Source of the DNA: a virus
Reading direction: 5' to 3' (one strand)
Length of the DNA: 49,387 bases
IMG/VR virus record: IMGVR_UViG_3300034072_002187
Span: 1 to 49,387 of that record
Shown here: piece after piece, positions 14,667 through 23,200 of the stretch
Numbering within the stretch: position 1 is the stretch's first letter
Layout: each line of letters starts with the position of its first letter
The notes under the pieces: model-generated
What the model saw: the letters and a program-made list of their open reading frames with translations, nothing else
The model's database searches: none
Told to the model about the DNA's origin: nothing
Position numbers and translations under genes: made by a program

Positions 14667-16000
14667 ACGAGCGCCTTTCCATCTCGGAACGCATCGCGAG
14701 GGTGAAGGCGAAGCTGCCGATCCATGACGTGATCGGGCGTGACGTGGTGTTGCGCGGCGGCGGGCAGAAGCGGCGGGGCAAGTGCCCGTTCCATGGCAGC
14801 AAGTCGACCAGCTTTTCTGTCGAGACGGGCGGCAACCGGCCGGAGAACGGCTTTGCCCACTGCTTCGGCTGCGCCTGGCATGGCGACGTGATCGGCTATG
14901 TCCGTGACATGCGGGGGCTTTCGTTCCTCGACGCCCTGGCCGCGTGCGAGGGAGAGGCGGGGCTGGCTGAAGGAGAGCAGGCCGTGCGGACCGGTGGCGG
15001 CATGGTGCGCCGCGAGAAGGCGTCCGAGCCGCAGCGCGAGCGCAAGTTCGTCTCCTCGCTCGACATGGCGCGGGCGATCTGGCGCATGGCGCGGACCGAC
15101 CACGAAAAGGTGGCGCGGTACTTTTCCGGGCGCGGCGTGCCGCAGGCGCTGCTGAGCGAGGCGCGGCTTTCCGGCTTCCGCTATCTGGCGGACTGCCCCT
15201 GCATGGCATGGCCAGAAAATGAGGGGGTGGAAGGCGCGCGGCCGCGCAGCGTGATGATCGCGCCGGCGATCATGGTGATGATGCGGCGGCCTGTTTGGCT
15301 CGATGGGGAGACGGGGGGGCGCCTCGAGTTCGTGCCGTCCGGGCTGCACGTGACCTATCTCGATCCAGATGGCAGCGGCACGATGGTGCGGCGCAAGCCA
15401 TGGGCCAAGCCCGACGACGAGGACCCGCACCTGCCCAAACGGCGCATGCTGGGCGAGGCGAGCGGCGCGTGCGTGCTGCTGGGCGACTATCGCCCCGATG
15501 CGCGGCTGTTCATCGGCGAGGGCAACGAGACTGTGCTTTCAGCCATGGCCCTTGCCGGGGCCGAAGAGGCCGACGTTGGCGTGGCAACGCTGAGCCTGGG
15601 CAACCTGCAGGGCGAGCCCCGCCTGCGCCATGGGCCCAAGGGCCGCATCTGGCCGCTGCATGCGATCGAGCCCAGCACCGAGCGGCCACCGTTCGACATT
15701 CCCGGCCATCGCGGACCGGTGGTGGGGCTGATCGATTCCGACATGGCGCCGCTGAAGGGCATGAAGGACCAGCAGACCGGAACCTTCCCCGGCGAGAACG
15801 TGATCGAGCGCAAGGGCGGGCCGATCGTGCGCCGCGCGATCACCGGCGCCGAGCGTGCGCAGATCTGCGCCGACCTGTTCGTGAAGGGCTGGCGCGCCCG
15901 GGGCGCCTCATGGGTGACTGCGATGCGCGCGCCCCTGGGCATGGACTTCAACGATGTCGCCAGAGCCGAACAAGCCAAGGCGGAAGGGGCGAAGGTATGA
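14663..16000 (+). CDS. DnaG-type DNA primase
   Basis: 445 residues. The N-terminal CHC2 zinc-binding domain is visible as Cys41-x2-His44 and Cys67-x2-Cys70 (CPFH ... CFGC), with the usual FSV and DVIGYVRD elements. The Toprim domain carries FIGEGNET (about residue 285) and GLIDSDMAP (about 355), which supply the catalytic Glu and Asp. It should synthesise RNA primers on phage DNA. It is shorter than bacterial DnaG and lacks an obvious DnaB-binding C-terminal domain. Confidence 0.9.
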   Translation: MNERLSISERIARVKAKLPIHDVIGRDVVLRGGGQKRRGKCPFHGSKSTSFSVETGGNRPENGFAHCFGCAWHGDVIGYVRDMRGLSFLDALAACEGEAGLAEGEQAVRTGGGMVRREKASEPQRERKFVSSLDMARAIWRMARTDHEKVARYFSGRGVPQALLSEARLSGFRYLADCPCMAWPENEGVEGARPRSVMIAPAIMVMMRRPVWLDGETGGRLEFVPSGLHVTYLDPDGSGTMVRRKPWAKPDDEDPHLPKRRMLGEASGACVLLGDYRPDARLFIGEGNETVLSAMALAGAEEADVGVATLSLGNLQGEPRLRHGPKGRIWPLHAIEPSTERPPFDIPGHRGPVVGLIDSDMAPLKGMKDQQTGTFPGENVIERKGGPIVRRAITGAERAQICADLFVKGWRARGASWVTAMRAPLGMDFNDVARAEQAKAEGAKV

Positions 16001-16125
16001 ATCTGCTACCGGAATTGTCCGTCGCTCTTGTGGGGTCGGAACCGGGCGTGCGGGCGGGTGTCATGATCAGCCTGCGCTGGTTCCGCTGTGGCGTTTCGCT
16101 CGTGCTGGTGCGGTGGCTGCGATGA
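15997..16125 (+). CDS. Tiny hypothetical peptide
   Basis: 42 residues (MNLLPELSVALVGSEP to VLVRWLR). Its ATG overlaps the primase stop and its stop overlaps the next start, both as ATGA, so it may serve as a translational bridge. It has a hydrophobic C-terminal half and no known motif. Confidence 0.45.
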   Translation: MNLLPELSVALVGSEPGVRAGVMISLRWFRCGVSLVLVRWLR

Positions 16126-16406
16126 TGTGCGGGCATGGAAACTGGAAGCCCGGCGACCAGGCCGAGTGCATCGATGTCAGCGACATCCGTCTTGGCCGGC
16201 GCGGCTATTATGTGGCGCAGGGCGGGAAGTTCCTGGCGCTCGGTGCGGTCTATGGCGTCGGGCGGGTGGATATCGGCCCATATGGTGAGCTCTGCCTTGA
16301 ACTGGGTGGTGTGGATGGCGGGCCGAAGCTGGCGCGCCGGTTCCGGCCGATCCGCTTCGGCGTGCTGAAATCCGCTCTGCGCCAGCGTGAAAGGGAGGAC
16401 GCCTGA
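16122..16406 (+). CDS. Hypothetical protein
   Basis: 94 residues starting MMCGHGNWKPGDQAECIDVSD. The pattern of short beta strands (YYVAQGGKFLALGAVYGVG, VDIGPYGELCLELGG) and KLARRFRPIRFGVL suggests a small SH3-like barrel. This type of small barrel protein is common in alphaproteobacterial phage operons. Coupled to the GapR-like gene by one-base overlap at 16406. Confidence 0.65.
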   Translation: MMCGHGNWKPGDQAECIDVSDIRLGRRGYYVAQGGKFLALGAVYGVGRVDIGPYGELCLELGGVDGGPKLARRFRPIRFGVLKSALRQREREDA

Positions 16407-17098
16407 TGGCTGCCGACGATCGGCTGCGCGGCTTGATCCAGCGTGTGCGCAACCTCGAGGACGAGCGCGCCGACATCAACAAGGATATCGGCGACGTCTT
16501 CAGCGAGGCGAAGTCGCTCGGCTATGACACCCGCATCATGCGCCAGCTGCTCAAGCGCATGCGCATGCGGCCGGAGGATCGCACCGAGGCCGACGCGATG
16601 CTGGAGCGCTACGAGGAAGCGGTGGGCGTCGACGGGCCCGAACATGCCCATGTCGACATGGCGCCGCGCAAGCGGGACACTTATGTCGCGCCGCCCGATG
16701 CCACCACCGAGCAGCAGCTGCGCGCGATCATCGCCAAGGTGCTGGAGCTGCGCGCCGAGCGTACCGAGACGGGCAAGACGATCGCGCTGGAACTGCGCAA
16801 GGCGCGCAGCCTGGGCTTCAGCCCGGTGAAGATCACCGAGGCGTGCCGCTGGCTCGAGAAGTGCGACGAGCATGGCCGCGACCGGATGATGGACGCCGAG
16901 GAGCTGTTCCGCATCTACCGCGAGATCGGCGAGGGGCCGCAGCCCGAACTGAAGGTCGAAGGGGATTCCAAGCTCGTGGCGATGTTCGCTGGCGGTGAAG
17001 CCGCGGCGCCGAAGAAGGCGGCGACGCTGAAACAGAAGCAGGTTGGCGACGCGATCGCGTTGGCGGCGATAGCCCGCATGAACAGGGGGATTCGTTGA
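16406..17098 (+). CDS. Tandem GapR/DUF2312-domain protein
   Basis: 230 residues with two related helical domains. Domain 1 (about 5-74) is a good GapR/DUF2312 match: VRNLEDERADINKDIGDVF, SEAKSLGYDTRIMRQLLK, EADAMLERYEEAVG. Domain 2 (about 104-175) repeats the pattern: KVLELRAERTETGKTIALEL, RKARSLGFSPVKITEACR, EELFRIYREIG. A Lys-rich tail follows. Host GapR is a single-domain protein of about 90 residues that binds overtwisted DNA ahead of the fork and stimulates topoisomerases. A fused tandem form next to the primase suggests a role in phage replication topology; that function is inferred. Confidence 0.8.
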   Translation: MAADDRLRGLIQRVRNLEDERADINKDIGDVFSEAKSLGYDTRIMRQLLKRMRMRPEDRTEADAMLERYEEAVGVDGPEHAHVDMAPRKRDTYVAPPDATTEQQLRAIIAKVLELRAERTETGKTIALELRKARSLGFSPVKITEACRWLEKCDEHGRDRMMDAEELFRIYREIGEGPQPELKVEGDSKLVAMFAGGEAAAPKKAATLKQKQVGDAIALAAIARMNRGIR

Positions 17099-18828
17099 GC
17101 TCTCCGCTTATCTCGGTGCCGGTTGATGATCCGCTCGAACTCGCGTGGTTCGATTGCAATGACTATGGCAACGGGCGGCGCCTGGTGGTGCTGTCCAAGG
17201 GGCTGCTCAAGTGGGTGGACGATGCCTACTGGGTGGCGTTCGACGGCCAGCGCTGGAGCGAGCGCGAGGGCGCCTATCGTGCGCGTCAGCTGGCGCACGA
17301 TGTCTCGCTGCATATCCGCGAGGAACTGGCCGCGCTGGCCGCGCTGATCGGTGATCCCAAGAACCCTGACGGCGAGGCACTGGCCGAGCGCTATGGCGAC
17401 TGGTGCACGACCGAGCGCGCGCTCGACCGCATCAAGCTGCTGGGGGCGCATTCGATCAAGAGCGGCAACGCCAACCAGACCGACAACATGCTCAAGCAGG
17501 CCAAGGACATGGCCGAGATGCGGGCGTGGAGCGAAGAGTTCGATGTCGATCCGCTTACATACAATGTGCAGAACGGTACGCTGCGCTTCGGCCTCGTGGG
17601 GCAGGTGACCGGCTTCGGCAAGCTGGTGGCGACGAAAGACGCGCCCGATGGCCGGAAATGGGGTGCATGGTTCCGCGAGGGGCATGATGCCGCCGACATG
17701 CTGCGCCAGATCTCGAACTGGGTGTTCGATGCCGAGGCGACGTGCCCGATGTGGACCGAGCGCCTCGTACTCGTCCAGCCCGAGGATGACGTGCGCGCGG
17801 TGCTGCCGCGCATGTACGGGCAGACGCTGACCGGGCTGACCGATGGCGAGGAGTTCTACGTCCACAAGGGGCGCGGCGGCGACGGCAAGACCAAGACGCA
17901 CGAGGTCATCGCGCACGGGCACGGCGATTACTATCGCGACACCTCGATCAAGACGTTCCTGCAGGCCAGCTTCCAGAAGAGCGGATCGGAGCATCGCAGC
18001 GACCTTGTGCGCCTGGCGGGCGATATCCGCATGGTGGTGGCACCCGAGCCGCCGCCGCGATCGACGTGGGACGGCGAAGTGATCAAGCAGGTGACCGGCG
18101 GCGGCACGGTGACGGCGCGCGGGTCTGGCGCCAAGGCCGAGATCACATACAAGCCGCGGTGGAAGCTGTTCGTGGAAGTGAACCCGACGCCGGCCATGCC
18201 GGGCGACGACAAGGGCTTCAGGCGGCGTTTCCGCCTCATTCCGTGGCTGGTGGACCTCAACAAGATCCCCGGCGGGTTCGAGAGCCCTGCGGCGCTGCGT
18301 GAGCGCCTTTGGAGCGAAGCCAGCGGCGTGCTCAACTGGCTGATCGCCGGTTGCCTCGAATGGCTGGGCGACCGGCGCGTGCCGATGCCTGAGCGCGAGG
18401 CCGATGCACTGGCCGACTTCTGGGCCACCGGTAATCCTCTGAGCGAGTGGTTGGACGAGGAATGCGACCTCGGCGACAAGGACGCCCAGACCGGCACTTC
18501 CATCCTGCACAAGGCCTTCAAGGATTGGATGGAGCGCAACGAGGTCGAAGAGGACGCGATCAAGAAGTGGAACATCACAAAGTTTGGCCGTGATCTCGGC
18601 CAGAGGCAGATCGTGGGCAAGAAGGATCGCCGGGGCAACAAGGTGCGCGTGGGCATCCGTTTGCGCGCCGATGGCCTGCTGACGGGGCAAGATGAGGGCT
18701 CTCCTGCCGACAGGCCAGCGCAGGGGTCGGCGGAGCCGACCCGCGATTTGCCGGACAGTGATGACTGGTCAGGGCGGGGCTTCGACGACGACTTCGACCC
18801 GTTCGGGCCGGGGAGCGGCACGCGATGA
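17095..18828 (+). CDS. D5-like primase/SF3 helicase
   Basis: 577 residues from a TTG start overlapping the previous stop (TTGA). A D5 N-terminal region (about 120-230) leads into an SF3 helicase with Walker A GRGGDGKT (about 260-267) and a downstream LVRLAGDIRMVVAPEP strand. A sensor/Arg region with WKLFVEVNPTPAMPGDDKGFRRR follows. It should unwind phage DNA at the origin. The C-terminal 60 residues are acidic and disordered. It lies directly before the iteron-like repeats, as an initiator helicase often does. Confidence 0.88.
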   Translation: MSSPLISVPVDDPLELAWFDCNDYGNGRRLVVLSKGLLKWVDDAYWVAFDGQRWSEREGAYRARQLAHDVSLHIREELAALAALIGDPKNPDGEALAERYGDWCTTERALDRIKLLGAHSIKSGNANQTDNMLKQAKDMAEMRAWSEEFDVDPLTYNVQNGTLRFGLVGQVTGFGKLVATKDAPDGRKWGAWFREGHDAADMLRQISNWVFDAEATCPMWTERLVLVQPEDDVRAVLPRMYGQTLTGLTDGEEFYVHKGRGGDGKTKTHEVIAHGHGDYYRDTSIKTFLQASFQKSGSEHRSDLVRLAGDIRMVVAPEPPPRSTWDGEVIKQVTGGGTVTARGSGAKAEITYKPRWKLFVEVNPTPAMPGDDKGFRRRFRLIPWLVDLNKIPGGFESPAALRERLWSEASGVLNWLIAGCLEWLGDRRVPMPEREADALADFWATGNPLSEWLDEECDLGDKDAQTGTSILHKAFKDWMERNEVEEDAIKKWNITKFGRDLGQRQIVGKKDRRGNKVRVGIRLRADGLLTGQDEGSPADRPAQGSAEPTRDLPDSDDWSGRGFDDDFDPFGPGSGTR

Positions 18829-18867
18829 TGCGCTCATGCCTGCATGGCCCGAGCCACAAGATATGGC

Positions 18868-19167
18868 TGACGGATGGTGACGGACGGTTGGGCCTAACTA
18901 TCCGTCATCTTGCAAGGGGGCGCGGGGTTCGCCAGCATGGTGAGGCCGGAAAGCGGGGCGCTGGCGCGCGCGCCGGACGGTTCGGACGGATAGTCCACGG
19001 ATGGTTTGCGCCGCAACTGTCCTTCGCTCAAGTGGCGGAACCGCAACGGTTTTCCAGAATGACGGACGGTGACGGACGGTTTGCCCAGCCTCCCACATAG
19101 CATGTGCCTGTGCGCCTATGTGTGAGCCCGACCTGTAACTATCCGTACCGTCCTTCACCGTCCGTCA
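18868..19167. repeat. Tandem 10-bp iteron-like repeats, candidate origin
   Basis: The 10-mer TGACGGAYGG occurs in back-to-back pairs at 18868-18887 and 19060-19079. An inverse pair (CCGTCCTTCA then CCGTCCGTCA) lies at 19148-19167. Single or partial copies occur at 18900-18907 (inverted) and about 18974-18999. The unit equals one helical turn. This 367-bp stretch between 18829 and 19195 has no convincing gene. Its place after primase and helicase genes suggests a replication origin or initiator-binding region. Confidence 0.6.
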
Positions 19168-19195
19168 TACCAAATCTAGTTGTGGAGATCTTCAA

Positions 19196-19921
19196 ATGGT
19201 CAGCATTCTCAGGAGCGAAGTCAGGCAGGCCCGGGAAGGCGTGGGCAAGCCTGCGCGGCCATGGGAGCGCACGGGCTCGATCGATGTCGAGGCGCTGGCG
19301 GCGTGGGCCTTCGGGGTGCAGATGGTCGACCGGTTCGAGCGGTCGGGCCTGCATGCGATCGAGGCGGCGGCGTTCGGCTATGAGGTGCGGGCCATGTCCT
19401 CGGATGGCGTGGGGCGCATGATGCAGATCGGGCACCTCGGCTGCCGCATCGACAATGGCGGGGTGCTGGTGTCGGACCAGGTGCACCCGGCCGCCTATGC
19501 GCTGGCTCAGGAACTGGCGGCGGTGGAAGGGGCGGGGCTGGTGCGCAGCCACGCCCTTGCCGGCACGCGGCCTACGGCATGGATCGAACCGGAGCACAAG
19601 GTGCGCGCTGCGGTGTGGGTGCGGCCCGGTGTCGAGGCGCAGGTGGAGTATCAGGGACCGGGGCGCAAGGGTGGCTATTGTCAGGTGATCTGGACGTGGG
19701 ACCTCGGTCGGCAGGCCTATGGCCGGGCAGAGTACATGACGTGGTGGAACGCGCTCGAGGAGCTGGCCTTCCGCATGTCGACGCGTACCCTCGGGTTCAT
19801 GGTGACAGGGCCAGCGGCTCCGGCCGAGCCATGGTCGAAATCGGAAGGCGGGCGTCCGATTGTCCTTGACGAATCGGTCGGGGGTGGGGGTGCCCCCCGC
19901 GGGTCCTCCCGGGCCCCCTGA
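19196..19921 (+). CDS. Hypothetical phage protein before terminase
   Basis: 241 residues with a GTGGAG ribosome site upstream. It contains an ordered alpha/beta region (WAFGVQMVDRFERSGLHAIEAAAFGYEV and YCQVIWTWDLGRQAYGRAEYMTWWNALEELAFRM) and a low-complexity end (SVGGGGAPRGSSRAP). Such a protein is common just before small terminase in this phage type, but I know no function. Its last 45 bases contain several palindromes. Confidence 0.7.
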   Translation: MVSILRSEVRQAREGVGKPARPWERTGSIDVEALAAWAFGVQMVDRFERSGLHAIEAAAFGYEVRAMSSDGVGRMMQIGHLGCRIDNGGVLVSDQVHPAAYALAQELAAVEGAGLVRSHALAGTRPTAWIEPEHKVRAAVWVRPGVEAQVEYQGPGRKGGYCQVIWTWDLGRQAYGRAEYMTWWNALEELAFRMSTRTLGFMVTGPAAPAEPWSKSEGGRPIVLDESVGGGGAPRGSSRAP

Positions 19922-20072
19922 CAGCAATGCGGTGCGGCAGCGCGGGGGGTGGGAGTTTTTGGTTTTTCTGTGAAAGTCGCGGTTTTGTTTGGGTTTTTTG
20001 TTCTGATGCGGGCCGGTGGGTCGGGACGGGACGAAAGAAAGTTACGGGCAAAAACAGGAAATTGCGTTGGGC
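19880..20072. other. Palindrome-rich region before small terminase, candidate cos
   Basis: Between 19880 and 19930 lie several short palindromes (CCCGCGGG, CCCGGG, GGGG-GTGC-CCCC), followed by a T-rich stretch with G-runs up to 20020. In lambda the packaging site cos sits directly upstream of the small terminase, as here. The position and structure are suggestive only, since no cut site can be read from sequence. Confidence 0.3.
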
Positions 20073-20615
20073 ATGATCGTCAACCTGGATGAGTTCTCGG
20101 AGCTGTGCGGGGTCACCTCGGAAACGATGCGGGTGCATATCCGCTCGGTCGAGGGCGAACCGGCGTGGCTGGTCGAGCGTGGCGATCGGGGCCGGGGCTA
20201 CAAGATCGAGGCCGAAGGCGGGCTCGACTGGTGGCGCGCCAAGCGCGAGGCCGACGAGAATGCCAGCGCGGAACGCCGGGCCCAGTTGAACCAGCTGCGT
20301 CTGGACCTGCTTGGCGAGGCGGCGGATTCGCAGGAGGCGCTGGCGCTTTCGGGCAAGCAGCGCCGCGAGGAATATTCGGCTGTCATGGAACGGATCAAGC
20401 TGCGCCGGATGATGGGTGAACTGGTCGAGCGCTCGGCGATCGAGCCCCTGCTTGCCCAGGCTGCGGTGGAAGCGCGGCGGCAGCTGATGCTGGTCCCCGC
20501 CGAATTCGCGACCATGACCGGCATGTCGGCCGAGGAGGTCAAGCCGTTGGCTATTTTGATCGAGCGTGCTGTACAGAAGTTCGTGGGAAGCTTGCGTCTG
20601 CCGAAAGGGGGTTAG
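20073..20615 (+). CDS. Small terminase subunit (Nu1-like)
   Basis: 180 residues. The N-terminus (VNLDEFSELCGVTSETMRVH) is a winged helix-turn-helix like that of lambda Nu1 and binds the packaging site. A long charged coiled-coil middle (READENASAERRAQLNQLRL) follows, and the C-terminal part would contact the large subunit. It is followed, after one small gene, by the large subunit. Start chosen at the ATG at 20073; the upstream 19 in-frame codons carry no conserved sequence. Confidence 0.85.
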   Translation: MIVNLDEFSELCGVTSETMRVHIRSVEGEPAWLVERGDRGRGYKIEAEGGLDWWRAKREADENASAERRAQLNQLRLDLLGEAADSQEALALSGKQRREEYSAVMERIKLRRMMGELVERSAIEPLLAQAAVEARRQLMLVPAEFATMTGMSAEEVKPLAILIERAVQKFVGSLRLPKGG

Positions 20616-20618
20616 GCT

Positions 20619-20819
20619 ATGATCACCGAGGAAGAAAATTTACAACTCAGAAGGCAGGGGGGAATTGCGCGCGCAATGGGTCAGAGTGAGTTCGATAATC
20701 CCTTCTACAAAAGCGATGCAATGCCTGGCGTGACCGGTGAGCCTATGGACCTCTGGAAGGCTAAGCAGGCTGCTTGGCATCACGGTTGGGCAATTGAAGA
20801 CGCGATGCGGAACGATTGA
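20619..20819 (+). CDS. Small Rmf/CrpP-like protein
   Basis: 66 residues. The pattern of ARAMGQSEFDNPFYKS followed by LWKAKQAAWHHGWAIEDAM resembles the Rmf/CrpP fold, in which an NPY/NPF turn and a W-x3-GW helix recur. Rmf binds ribosomes; CrpP-like proteins are frequent in phages and plasmids. It is inserted between small and large terminase genes, and its stop overlaps the large terminase start. Function is uncertain. Confidence 0.55.
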   Translation: MITEEENLQLRRQGGIARAMGQSEFDNPFYKSDAMPGVTGEPMDLWKAKQAAWHHGWAIEDAMRND

Positions 20820-22963
20820 TGCTCGACGTGGGGCAGCACGAGCCGTTGGTCTTTGCCGATGCCGGCGAGATCGTGGCCGTGTGCCTGGGGGAGATCAGGT
20901 TCCCCGAGAAGGTGCTGCCATCGGAGGCGGCGCGGCGGCATCGCGTGCTGAGCAACCCGGGCGCTTATTCGGGGCCGTGGGGCGGGGGGCCGTACTTCGT
21001 GCGGCACCTCGACCGGATCATGGATTGCCTGGCGACCGAGTCCCCCTTCCGGGAAGTGGGCGTGATGGGGCCTGCGCAGACCGGCAAGTCCGAGATCGGC
21101 AACAACTGGCAGCTGGCTTCGATCATCTATGACCCGGCCGACATGCTGTTCATCGCGCCGGACAGGGTGCTGATCGAGGCCTACGTCAAGAAAGAGTTCG
21201 ACAAGATGATCGAGCTCACGCCCGCGCTGCAGGAGAAGATGCTGGCGGGCGCCAGTGCCGACACGATGAGCATGAAGCGGTTCCGCGGTGCCGAGCTGTT
21301 CTTCTACTGGCCGACCGGTCCGCGCTTGCGCGGGTTGCCGTTTCCGCGCGTGCGCGTGGACGACGTGGACGATGTGCCAACCGATATCGGCGACCAGGGC
21401 GATATCTTCAGCCTTGCGCGCGGGCGCATGGGCAGCTTCTCCGCCTTCGGCAACACGATGCTCTATGCCAACTCCACGCCGAAGCTGGGGCCGCTGGCGG
21501 GGATCGAGGCCTTCGTTGCCGGCGGAACGGCCGAGCGGCTGTTCGTGGATTGCCTGGCCTGCGGCGAGCCCTTCGCGCTCTATGGCGACCGGCTCGACTT
21601 CGACCGGACGGGAAGCCCGCGCGATGCGGCGATGTCGGCCGCGGTGGTGTGCCCGGAATGCGGCGGCGCGCACCTGCAGAAGGACAAGCGGGCGATGCTC
21701 GAATCCTTCCGCTGGGTGGGCAAGGGCGAGCAGGCCGTCAGTCGCGCCGAGGAGCCTGCTGGCAAGGTGGGCGAGCTGGAGCCGAACGTGCGCGCCGGAT
21801 TCTTCCTCGACGGGCTGTTCGGCTTCCGGCCCTGGTCGGAGATCGCGCAGCTGGGGCGCGAGGCGGAACTCAAGTTCGAGTACGAGCAGGACGACGCCGC
21901 GCTGAAGGCGTGGGACCAGACGGTGATCGGCCGCAACCACAAGCCGCGATCTGGCAACAGCGATCCGGTGAGCGAGAGCGACCTGCAGAAGCGGGCCAAG
22001 GCATCGCCCTATGCCATGGGCGAAGTGCCGCCGGGGGTGGAAGTGCTGATCGCCTCGATCGACCAGCAGGGCAACCGCTTCGAGGTTTCGGTGTGGGGCT
22101 TTGGCCAGAGCTTCAAGGCCTGGCTGATCGACCGCTTTGCCCTGCTGACGGTGGAAGAGAACGGGCGCGAGCGGCCGCTTTCGCCGTTTCGCAAGCCCGA
22201 GGACTGGTCCGTCATCCACCGCAAGGTGATGATGAAGACGTACCCGCTGGCGGGCGCGCCGCACCTGCAGATGAAGATCTTCAATACCGTGGTCGACACG
22301 GGCGGGTTGGACAACGCGACCGATAACGCCTTCACCTGGTGGCATGCGATGGTGGCGGGCGACGTGGCGTCGGCACGGGCGCCGCTGCCGGACACGGCGA
22401 TCACGCTGTACAAGGGCGGCAACAATCCCAAGGGCAGGCTGCTGCCAACGCCGACGCCCGATGCCAAGCGCCAGATCAAGGGTGCGCCCCAGGCGCTGCT
22501 CTACGTGCCGAACGTCAACCGGATGAAGGACATCCTCGACGTGCGCATCAACCGCAAGGACGACGGGCCGGGATACGTCAGCTTCCCTTACGACGTGCCG
22601 CACGCCTACCTTGCCGAGCTGCGCGCCGAGACCAAGGTGGGCGAGCAGTGGACGCGCCCGCCCCACACCGCGAACGAGACCATGGACCTTTACGTCATGG
22701 CCTATACCGTGGTGCTGCGGTTCGGCGGTGGCGATGCCAGCCTGAGCTGGGTGCCGGCATGGGCGCGGCCACCAAGGGGTGGACCGATCAAGCTTTCGCA
22801 GCCGGATCCGCAAGCGGTGGCAGCAGCTGCGACCAGCGCAGAAGCGCCTCCGCCGGAGCCTGCGCCGGTGCAGCGAATCGGGCGTGCGATTCCGCCTGCA
22901 GCGGGTGCACGAATCGGGCAGCGGAATGGCCGGAGAGGCATCCGATCGGTTCGTTCCCGATAA
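20819..22963 (+). CDS. Large terminase subunit (GpA-like)
   Basis: 714 residues. ATPase domain: Walker A-like GPAQTGKSEIGN (about 84) and Walker B with VDDVDDVP (about 180). A Cys4 zinc ribbon (CLACG ... CPECGG) sits at about 245-285. A nuclease region follows at about 400-560 with IDQQGNRFEVSVWGFG. The architecture is that of lambda gpA, the motor that packages and cuts concatemers at cos. Start is the ATG at 20819; a TTG directly upstream is possible. The C-terminus is a basic Pro/Ala-rich tail. Confidence 0.93.
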   Translation: MLDVGQHEPLVFADAGEIVAVCLGEIRFPEKVLPSEAARRHRVLSNPGAYSGPWGGGPYFVRHLDRIMDCLATESPFREVGVMGPAQTGKSEIGNNWQLASIIYDPADMLFIAPDRVLIEAYVKKEFDKMIELTPALQEKMLAGASADTMSMKRFRGAELFFYWPTGPRLRGLPFPRVRVDDVDDVPTDIGDQGDIFSLARGRMGSFSAFGNTMLYANSTPKLGPLAGIEAFVAGGTAERLFVDCLACGEPFALYGDRLDFDRTGSPRDAAMSAAVVCPECGGAHLQKDKRAMLESFRWVGKGEQAVSRAEEPAGKVGELEPNVRAGFFLDGLFGFRPWSEIAQLGREAELKFEYEQDDAALKAWDQTVIGRNHKPRSGNSDPVSESDLQKRAKASPYAMGEVPPGVEVLIASIDQQGNRFEVSVWGFGQSFKAWLIDRFALLTVEENGRERPLSPFRKPEDWSVIHRKVMMKTYPLAGAPHLQMKIFNTVVDTGGLDNATDNAFTWWHAMVAGDVASARAPLPDTAITLYKGGNNPKGRLLPTPTPDAKRQIKGAPQALLYVPNVNRMKDILDVRINRKDDGPGYVSFPYDVPHAYLAELRAETKVGEQWTRPPHTANETMDLYVMAYTVVLRFGGGDASLSWVPAWARPPRGGPIKLSQPDPQAVAAAATSAEAPPPEPAPVQRIGRAIPPAAGARIGQRNGRRGIRSVRSR

Positions 22964-23135
22964 ATCTGCATGCCTTATCGGCGCTTCGGCCCATGACCTG
23001 CGCGGCGAAAATTTGCCTTCAGCGCGGCTGAAAAACGATAAGGGACAAAGGCTTGCGCGATATTTTCGCGGGGCGTTGAAAGGGGCCGAATTATTTGACA
23101 GCCTAAGAACCATCGAAAAAGTGCGTCCGATGAAG

Positions 23136-23168
23136 ACCCGCCCGGAATTGCCGAGGCGGGTTTTTCTT
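23136..23168 (+). terminator. Intrinsic terminator between large terminase and gpW-like gene
   Basis: ACCCGCC (23136-23142) pairs with GGCGGGT (23155-23161). An inner CGG/CCG stem sits in the loop, and TTTTTCTTT follows. The shape and T run are those of a rho-independent terminator for rightward transcripts. The rest of the 237-bp spacer (22964-23200) is unusually A+T-rich for this genome, has a TTGACA box at 23095-23100, and holds no gene I can support. Confidence 0.7.
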
Positions 23169-23200
23169 TGCGCGCAGATCACCCGACAGGAACTGACCCG

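Noticed and set aside
16915-18690. Minus-strand frame of 591 codons opposite the D5 helicase
   Set aside because: Shadow of a gene with a clear helicase Walker motif; no independent coding evidence.
18825-19100. Possible 91-residue protein overlapping the helicase stop
   Set aside because: Although the start overlaps the helicase stop, its sequence mostly translates the 10-bp repeats (TDGDGR twice) and shows no other pattern. I prefer a non-coding repeat region, but it could be real.
23095-23123. TTGACA box as a complete promoter
   Set aside because: No acceptable -10 element is found 16-18 bp downstream, so I do not call a promoter.
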